From NCBI RefSeq assembly GCF_036320965.1, contig NC_092235.1, forward strand, positions 10,471,539 to 10,535,538: 64,000 bases of DNA, written 5' to 3'. This DNA comes from Panulirus ornatus. Its lineage: Eukaryota; Arthropoda; Malacostraca; Decapoda; Palinuridae. Made by a program: the position numbers and the translations under genes. Below, piece by piece: positions 48,301 through 64,000 of this stretch (positions within the stretch are counted from its first letter, which is position 1; the number at the start of each line of letters is the position of its first letter). Below the pieces are notes generated by a model, which saw nothing but the letters and a program-made list of their open reading frames with translations, was not told the DNA's origin and made no database searches.

Positions 48301-49285
48301 ATAGTATAGCTTACTGGTGTGGGTACTGGAAGTACTGGGGTGATGATGATGGTGATGGTACAGCTTAGTGGTGTGGCTACTGTTAGTACTGAGGTGATGA
48401 TGGTGATGGTATAGCTTTCTAGTGTGGGTACTGGTAGTACTGGGGTGGTAGGTGATAGTGATGGTACAGCTTAGTAGTGCGGGTGCTGGTAGTACTGGGG
48501 TGGTAGGTGATGGTGATGATACAGCTTAGTGGTATGGCTACTGGTAGTGCTGGGGTGGTAGGTGATGGTGATGGTACAGCTTAGTGGTGTGGGTACTGGT
48601 AGTACTGAGGTGGTAGGTGATGGTGATGGTACAGCTTAGTGGTGTGGCTACTGGTAGTACCTGGGTGGTAAGTGGTGGTCATGGTACAGCTTAGTGGTGT
48701 GGCTACTGGTAGTACCTGGGTGGTAAGTGGTGGTCATGGTACAGCTTATGGGTGTGGCTACTGGTAGTACTGGGGTGGTAGGTGATGGTGGTGGTACAGC
48801 TTAGTGGTGTGGCTACTGGTAGTACTGGGGTGGTAGGTGATGGTGATTTACAGCTTAGTGTTGTGGGTACTGGTAGTGCTAGGGTGGTAGGTGGTGGTAA
48901 TGGTACAGCTTAGTGTTTTGGGTACTGGTAGTTCTGGGGTGGTAGGTGGTGGTGATGGTACAGCTTAGTGGTGTGGGTACTGGTAGTACTGGGGTGGTAG
49001 TACTGTGGTGGTAGGTGATGGTGATGGTATAGCTTAGTGGTATGGGTAGTGGTAGTACTGGGGTGGTAGTACTGTGGTGGTAGGTGATGGTGATGGTATA
49101 GCTTAGTGGTGTGGGTACTGGTAGTACTGGGGTGGTAGTACTGTGGTGGTAGGTGATGGTGATGGTACAGCTTAGTGGTGTGGGTACTGGTAGTACTGGG
49201 GTGGTAGTACTGTGGTGGTAGGTGATGGTGATGGTATAGCTTAGTGGTATGGGTACTGGTAGTGCTGGGGTGGTAATGTGGTGCA
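39381..49285. repeat. 48-55 bp minisatellite, about 200 copies
   Basis: Unit built from GTGGCTACTGGTAGTACTGG, then GGTGATGGTGATGG (with one to three extra GTGATG) and TACAGCTTAGTAAT. From 39381 to about 41230 units are nearly identical (54 and 48 bp, VATGSTGVMVMVMVQLSN on the plus strand); beyond that they are mostly 55 bp with GGTGGTAGGTGATGG and increasingly diverged. The first unit carries the acceptor of the Dscam exon at 39380. A composite higher-order duplicate is visible near 43200-44800 and 46600-48500. Frames on both strands are open near the exon but I do not regard them as genes. Confidence 0.96.
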
Positions 49286-51318
49286 ACTATTACCGCACGA
49301 AGTTTTCAGTGATGGGGTGAGATTGTTCGTGGTGGTCGGGGGAATTTTAATGTGTAGTGAATTTAATGTGTAGGGGAATTCTAATGTATGGCGGAATTTT
49401 GATATATAGAGGAATTTTAATGTTTAGATGAATTTTCATGTGTAAGGGAATTTCATGTGTAGTGGAATTTTTATAAGCAAGGGAATCTTATTATTCAGGG
49501 GATTTTTTGTTTAGGAGAATTCTAATGTTTAATGGAATTTCTATGTGAAGGGGAATTTTATTGTGTATGGGAATATTAATGTGTAGCTAAATTTTAATGT
49601 GTAGGGAAATTTTAGGGGAATTTCTATGTGTAGGGAAATTTCAAATTGTATGGGAACTTTTATGTGTGGGAAATTTTAATGTGTAGTGGAATTTTAATGT
49701 GTAGGGGTATTTCAAAGTGTATGGGAATCTTAATGTGTCTGGGAAATTTGATGCGTAGGGAATTTAAATATGTAGTGGAATTCTAATGTGAAGTGGAATT
49801 TTAATGTTTAGAGGAATTTAATGCGTAGGAGAATTTTAATGTGTTGTGCAATTTTAAAGTGTAGTGGAATTCTTTGTTGGGAATTCTAATGTGTAGTGGA
49901 ATTCTAATGTGTAGGGGAATTTAAATGTATAGGGAAATCTTAATGTTGTGGAATTTTAATGTGTCAGGAATTTATTTTGTAGTGGTATTCTAATGTATCG
50001 GGGAATTTCAATGTTTAGTGGAATCTTAATGTGTAGAGGAATTTTAATGTGTAATGGAATCTTAATGTGTCGGAGAATTTTAATGTTTAGTGAAATTTTA
50101 ATGTGTAGTGGAATCTTAATATGTAGTGGAACTTTAATGTTTAGGGTAATTTTGATGTGTAGTGGAACTTTAATGTTTAGGGTAATTTTGATGTGTAGTG
50201 GAACTTTAATGTTTAGGGTAATTTTAATGTGTAGTGGAACTTTAATGTTTAGGGTAATTTTAATGTGTAGTGGAACTTTAATGTTTAGGGTAATTTTAAT
50301 GTGTAGGGTATTTTCAATGTGTTATGTAATTTTAATGTGTAGGGTAATATTAATGTATAGGGAAATTTGAACGTTTAGGGGTATTATGATGTGTCGTGGA
50401 ATTCTAATGCGTGATATAATTTTAGTGTGTAAGGGAATCTAAACGTTTAGGGTAATTCTAATGTGGAGGGGAATTTTAATGATTAGGGTAATTCTAATGC
50501 GTAGGAAAATTTTAATGTTTAGGGTAATTATTATGTGTAGGGAATTTTACTGTTCAGGGTAATGTTAGTGTGTAGGGGAATTTCAATGTTTAGGGTAATT
50601 TTGATGTGTAGGGAAATTTTAACCTTTAGGGTAATATTAATGCGTAGTGGAATTTTAATGTGTAGGAGAATTTACATGTATAGGGGAATTTTAATGTTGT
50701 GGAATCTTAATGTGTAAGGGAATTTTAGTGTGTAGTGGAACTTTAGTGTATCGGGGAATTTTAATGTTTAGTGCAACTGAAATGTGTAGAGGAATTCTAA
50801 TGTTCATCGGAATTTTAATGTGGCGGGAATTTTAATGTTTAGTGAATTGTAATGTGTACTGTAATCTTAATGTGTAGGTTAATTCTGTGTAGATTAATTT
50901 CATTATGTAGAGAAAATCTTAATGTGTAGGGTAATTCTAACGTGTTGGAAAATTTTAATGTTTAGGGAAATCTTAATGTGTAAGAGTATCCTAATGTGTC
51001 GTGTAATTCTAATGTGCAGTAGAATTATAGTGTGTAGGGGAATTTTGATGTTTAGGGTAATTTCACTGTGTAGGGGAATTCTAATGTTTAGGGTAATTCT
51101 AATGTGGAGGGGAACTTCAATGTTTAAGGCAATTTTAATGTGTAGAAAAATTCTAATGTTTAGGGTACTTTTTATGTGTATGGGAATTTTAACGTTCAGG
51201 GTAATATTAGTGTGTAGGAGAATTCTAATGTTTAGGGTAATTCTAATGCGGAGGAGAATTTCAATGTTTAGGTTGATATAAATTTGTAGGGGAACTACAA
51301 TGTTTACAGAAATTTTAA
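49286..51318. repeat. AT-rich 18-bp array, about 110 diverged units
   Basis: Diverged units close to GGAATTTTAATGTGTAGG, many with TTTAGGGTAA or TAGTGG variants. A short homogeneous sub-array of 36-bp dimers (GGAACTTTAATGTTTAGG) occurs near 50125-50300. The RTE at 51319 is inserted at its right end. Confidence 0.9.
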
Positions 51319-56630
<5,312 letters not shown>

Positions 56631-57075
56631 TGATCCTTTCTAATTTTATATTATTTTAAAATATATTATATTTTAAAATTATATTAATATTTATATATTT
56701 ATTTATGTTTTTTTATTTATATATGTATTATTTATATATATATATATTTATTGGAAAAGGATCCAATTTTCGCGTGTCAAGATTTCTATGCTCACGGGAA
56801 AATGAAACAGAAAAGTTCCCAATTTTGAAATTTTTGTGTAATAATCTTGGGTCTCCCTGTTGATGTTTATTACACGAAAGTGCACTTGGGATTTTGTGTT
56901 TCATTTTCCCCGTGGAGTCATGGAATAATAAAATGTATTTATAATATATTATATATATATTATAATATTTAAATTATTATATAAATTATATATATATATT
57001 GTTGTGTGATGTGTTGTTGTATGTGACAAAGTGTGTGTGTGTGTGTGTGTGTGTTTTTGTATATATTTTTGTATA
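56631..57075. repeat. AT-rich inverted-repeat region, noisy copy
   Basis: Corresponds in order to 62619-63075: GGATCC-like edge, AT-rich tract, the GTGCACTTGGGA and CATTTTCCCCGTGGAGTCAT arms, then (GT)n. The arms no longer match each other perfectly because of small indels. Confidence 0.65.
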
Positions 57076-62760
<5,685 letters not shown>

Positions 62761-62773
62761 TCGCGTGATCAAG

Positions 62774-62930
62774 ATATTCCTATGACTCCACGGGGAAAAT
62801 GAAACACGAAAAGTTCCCAAGTGCACTTTCGTGTAATAATCTTGGGTCTCCCCTGATGATGTGATTATTACACGAAAGTGCACTTGGGAACTTTTCGTGT
62901 TTCATTTTCCCCGTGGAGTCATAGGAATAT
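62774..62930. repeat. 68-bp perfect inverted repeat with 21-bp loop
   Basis: Arms 62774-62841 and 62863-62930 are exact reverse complements, containing ACTCCACGGGGAAAATGAAA and GTGCACTTTCGTGTAATAAT; the loop is TTGGGTCTCCCCTGATGATGT less its last base pair of context. No coding capacity. It resembles a repeat I associate with decapod genomes, from memory. Confidence 0.92.
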
Positions 62931-62931
62931 A

Positions 62932-63012
<81 letters not shown>

Positions 63013-63027
63013 GTGTGTATGTGCATA

Positions 63028-63058
<31 letters not shown>

Positions 63059-63075
63059 ATATATATATGTATATT
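62931..63075. repeat. (AT)n and (GT)n compound microsatellite
   Basis: AT tract to about 63000, then GT with TATGTGCATATG interruptions to about 63052, then AT again up to the RTE head. Confidence 0.93.
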
Positions 63076-63196
63076 ATCCCTGGGGATAGGGGTGAAAGAA
63101 TACTTCCCACGTATTCCTCGCGTGTCGTAGAAAGCGACTAGAGGGGACGGGAGCGGGGGGCCGGAAATCCTCCCCTCCTTGTATTAACTTTCTAAA
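63076..63196 (+). other. RTE 5' UTR (head shared with the short elements)
   Basis: Starts ATCCCTGGGGATAGGGGTGA. The first about 105 bp match the head of the short non-autonomous elements at about 90 percent by eye, through GTCGTAGAAAGCGACT and GGAAATCCTCCCCTC. It then diverges to TTAACTTTCTAAA immediately before the ORF start. Confidence 0.75.
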
Positions 63197-64000
63197 ATGG
63201 GAAACAGAAGAAGGAGTCACGCGGGGAGTGATCATCCTCCTCGAAGGCTCAGAGTGGGGTGCCTAAATGTGTGTGGATGTAACCAAGATGTGAAAAAAGG
63301 AGAGATAGGTAGTATGTTTGAGGAAAGGAACCTGGATGTTTTGGCTCTGAGTGAAACGAAGCTCAAGGGTAAAGGGGAAGAGTGGTTTGGAAATGTCTGG
63401 GGAGTGAAGTCAGGGGTTAGTGAGAGGACAAGAGCAAGGGAAGGAGTAGCAATACTCCTGAAACAGGAGTTGTGGGAGTATGTGATAGAATGTAAGAAAG
63501 TAAATTCTCGATTAATATGGGTAAAATTGAAAGTTGATGGAGAGAGGTGGGTGATTATTGGTGCATATGCACCTGGGCATGAGAAGAAAGATCATGAGAG
63601 GCAAGTGTTTTGGGAGCAGCTAAATGAGTGTGTTAGCGGTTTTGATGCACGAGACCGGGTTATAGTGATGGGTGATTTGAATGCAAAGGTGAGTAATGTG
63701 GCAGTTGAGGGAATAATTGGTATGCATGGGGTGTTCAGTGTTGTAAATGGAAATGGTGAAGAGCTTGTAGATTTATGTGCTGAAAAAGGACTGATGATTG
63801 GGAATACCTGGTTTAAAAAGCGAGATATACATAAGTATACTTATGTAAGTAGGAGAGATGGCCAGAGAGCGTTATTGGATTACGTGTTAATTGACAGGCG
63901 TGCGAAAGAGAGACTTTTGGATGTTAATGTGCTGAGAGGTGCAACTGGAGGGATGTCTGATCATTATCTTGTGGAGGCTAAGGTGAAGATTAGTATGGGT
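63197..64000 (+). CDS. RTE polyprotein, endonuclease domain, intact, cut by the window end
   Basis: The best-preserved endonuclease in the window: 268 open codons from ATG at 63197, running off the edge in frame. I chose this start because the frame is open from it, it lies just after the 5' UTR, and it supplies the domain's N-terminal strand (RLRVGCLNVCG near residue 22). APE-type motifs: ALSETKLKG with catalytic Glu53, VIIGAYAP with Tyr124, GDLN at 159-162, [10 protein letters not shown] near 227-235 and SDH at 254-256. This domain nicks target DNA to prime reverse transcription. The reverse transcriptase should continue beyond 64000. By combined length with the RT segment at 1366-3606 the full protein would be about 1000 residues, normal for RTE. 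No stop or frameshift is visible, so this copy could be intact. Confidence 0.88.
   Translation, partial: MGNRRRSHAGSDHPPRRLRVGCLNVCGCNQDVKKGEIGSMFEERNLDVLALSETKLKGKGEEWFGNVWGVKSGVSERTRAREGVAILLKQELWEYVIECKKVNSRLIWVKLKVDGERWVIIGAYAPGHEKKDHERQVFWEQLNECVSGFDARDRVIVMGDLNAKVSNVAVEGIIGMHGVFSVVNGNGEELVDLCAEKGLMIGNTWFKKRDIHKYTYVSRRDGQRALLDYVLIDRRAKERLLDVNVLRGATGGMSDHYLVEAKVKISMG

Noticed and set aside
49286..51318. Telomeric or centromeric repeat
   Set aside because: The unit (AATTTTAATGTGTAGG-like) does not match the arthropod TTAGG telomere, although TTTAGGG words occur by chance; units are diverged and the block is short.

Overview
This looks like a window of a large, repeat-rich arthropod nuclear genome, most likely a decapod crustacean. 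The reasons are long (AT)n tracts, many degenerate RTE-type non-LTR retrotransposons, several kilobase-scale minisatellites, and spliced exons of a Dscam-type immunoglobulin gene. The decapod call rests partly on my memory of similar repeats and is unchecked. There are no operons, rRNA or tRNA genes that I can see.

The host gene is on the minus strand. Three consecutive exons sit at 39236-39380, 33004-33266 and 12812-12973 (570 bp of 64 kb). Their splice sites and phases fit together exactly, and the joined product reads as two successive Ig domains that I match from memory to Ig5 and Ig6 of Dscam. Everything else in the window appears to be intron.

Layout, left to right. 1-4553: RTE and RTE-derived fragments in both orientations separated by (AT)n. 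4554-12684: a 23-bp minisatellite, then three copies of the exon's splice-donor region and the third exon. 13011-13420: (AC)n then (TG)n. 13460-14515: an 18-bp minisatellite. 14795-27245: a 41-bp minisatellite. 27246-33003: a 39-bp minisatellite interrupted by one 5'-truncated RTE copy (28238-30250). Then the middle exon, (CA)n and a 100-N gap. 33492-39004: RTE pieces, an inverted pair of short RTE-derived elements, and an internally deleted RTE. 39117-39231: (CT)n abutting the first exon. 39381-49285: a 48-55 bp minisatellite. 49286-51318: an AT-rich 18-bp array. 51319-64000: an RTE cluster holding a 6-kb tandem duplication whose first copy has a noisy, indel-rich half.

The most interesting signals are these. 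At each of the three exons a splice junction runs directly into a tandem array that carries copies of the junction sequence, suggesting intron growth by tandem amplification of splice-site sequence. A short non-autonomous element has both a head and a tail related to the local RTE. The 6-kb duplication has a chimeric RTE at its junction, as expected for recombination between two RTE copies, though an assembly artefact is a serious alternative.
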